Shown: positions 63,201 to 64,000 of the stretch, one piece after another | Position numbering within the stretch: position 1 is the stretch's first letter | How the letters are laid out: each line of letters starts with the position of its first letter | Assembly (NCBI GenBank): GCA_003117195.1 | Contig: BDSI01000101.1 | Location: 399,334-463,333, forward strand | From: Eudorina sp. 2006-703-Eu-15 | Taxonomy: Eukaryota > Chlorophyta > Chlorophyceae > Chlamydomonadales > Volvocaceae | Reading direction: 5' to 3' | DNA: 64,000 nt | Notes under the pieces: model-generated | What the model was told of the DNA's origin: nothing | Database searches by the model: none | What the model saw: the letters and a program-made list of their open reading frames with translations, nothing else | Position numbers and translations under genes: made by a program

Positions 63201-64000
63201 CGTATTAGATGTACGACAAGGAAATCTGGAAGGAGCCGCGTTGAGGCGCGACGGCGACTCTAAGATCTGTACAGCTGCTGTACAGTGAACGACACAACAA
63301 ATGCGAACGCCCCACACAGACACTGCGAAATGCCTTACAATTCCGACCGGCATACGGACAAAACGACCCACGGGTCACGGTGCTCAACCCCGCGCGCTTC
63401 GCCACGTGATTGCACGGCATGTCCCCACCTGGCTTGAAGCCCGCAGGAAGCCGCCGTCGCTGTCGTCGCCAGAGCCGTACTTGATAGCTACGGTATCTTG
63501 CCAAACCGTGTAACCAAGCAATCAACATACACAAGATCATACCTAGTACCCATCCCGATGTCCCAGCAGGTGGTTGCATGACCCCGTTCAGACAAACGCA
63601 GGTGATCTATCGGGGTTCCCCGCCCAGACCCCGCACGCTCCAGTCTCTATCTACTACAACCTTTGTCTTAATCATCCACTCGCTTCAGGTCCAGGGGATC
63701 TTGACAGGTGCGGTACTTGACGTCCCGCGCCCAGTGAGTGCTTATCCCGCCGAACAAGTCTTGGGCAACGATCATGGCGCGTCCTGGACGAATGAACGCG
63801 TGGACCGGCACCTGCAGCAGCGGCTATGCGAAACGACGGTGTCGTATTAGGTGTACGACAAGGAAATCTGGAAGGAGCCGCGTTGAGGCGCGACGGCGAC
63901 TCTAAGATCTGTACAGCTGCTGTACAGTGAACGACACAACAAATGCGAACGCCCCACACAGACACTGCGAAACGCCTTACAATTCCGACCGGCATACGGA
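51222..64000 (+). repeat. 642-bp satellite array, about 20 head-to-tail copies, open at right edge
   Basis: Homology starts at about 51222 (CACGGCATGTCCCTACCTGG) and continues without interruption to the last base. Using the anchor GCATGACCCCGTTCAG, its ATG falls at 51391, 52033, 52675, 53316, 53958, 54600, 55241, 55882, 56523, 57165, 57806, 58448, 59090, 59730, 60368, 61010, 61652, 62294, 62936 and 63578. Spacings are 642 bp or 638-641 where single indels occur. Copies differ at about eight diagnostic sites and are otherwise near identical. The first copy has a 4-bp insertion (CATACATAC). Open frames of 90, 113 and 124 codons recur in each copy, but frame-breaking indels occur in several, so I treat the array as non-coding. 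Confidence 0.98.
52365..52381 (+). repeat. Short inverted repeat present in every monomer
   Basis: TGTACAG, CTG, CTGTACA: a perfect 7-bp inverted repeat with a 3-bp spacer. This is the copy in the second monomer; the same sequence occurs in every monomer that is fully present. It is a possible dyad protein-binding site or small cruciform. Confidence 0.85.

Noticed and set aside
51222..64000. Tandem rRNA, 5S rRNA, tRNA or CRISPR array
   Set aside because: The 642-bp period is too long and spacer-free for CRISPR. No 5S, rRNA or tRNA box motifs were recognised in the monomer, and the genome is eukaryotic.

Overview
This window comes from a eukaryotic nuclear genome, most likely a volvocine or other chlamydomonadalean green alga. 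The reasons are high GC; dense short GT-AG introns that often end in CAG; serine-proline (SPPP-type) hydroxyproline-rich wall motifs; TGTAA poly(A) signals downstream of several genes; a plastid-targeted ribosomal protein uS10 and other plastid-type proteins; and many G-rich, CA/TG and GTGAG microsatellites. Every gene I support was rebuilt by hand as an exon chain from splice-site phase plus protein-family similarity.

Layout. 1-3772 (+): a papain-like (C1) cysteine peptidase with a proline-rich N-terminal extension that enters from the left edge. 3773-10427: low-complexity, skewed sequence with microsatellites and dispersed short repeats; no gene is well supported. 16248-10428 (-): a 1000-residue protein with a U1-type C2H2 zinc finger. 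16466-18475 (+): a plastid-type methionine-R-sulfoxide reductase, MsrB. 18753-18917: a pentanucleotide array. 19665-20033 (+): a 97-residue basic protein. 27338-20980 (-): an RBBP5/Swd1 homologue, the COMPASS H3K4 methylation scaffold. 27862-31898 (+): a TBC1D13-type Rab GAP. 32261-33188 (+): plastid ribosomal protein uS10. 37594-34192 (-): a GH37 trehalase. 42837-39189 (-): a patatin-like phospholipase. 44180-43676 (-): an incompletely resolved protein with a Tat-like lumen signal. 44941-50371 (+): a 13-exon protein of 1068 residues whose C-terminal end recalls centriolar-satellite proteins. 51222-64000: about 20 head-to-tail copies of a 642-bp satellite that continues past the right edge.

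The genes do not form a pathway. They are independent single-copy eukaryotic genes, arranged partly as divergent pairs (zinc-finger/MsrB, RBBP5/TBC). The left 19 kb is repeat-rich and strongly skewed, 19.6-50.4 kb is gene-dense, and the right 12.8 kb is satellite. A chromosome-arm end running into a subtelomeric (Sultan-like) array would explain this, but no telomere repeat is present, so a centromeric or interstitial satellite is not excluded.

The observations most worth following are the satellite with its higher-order variant pattern; complementary intronic repeats that flank a frame-neutral 84-nt exon; a probable GC-AG intron; a C1 peptidase whose catalytic Asn is replaced; and several dispersed short repeat families.
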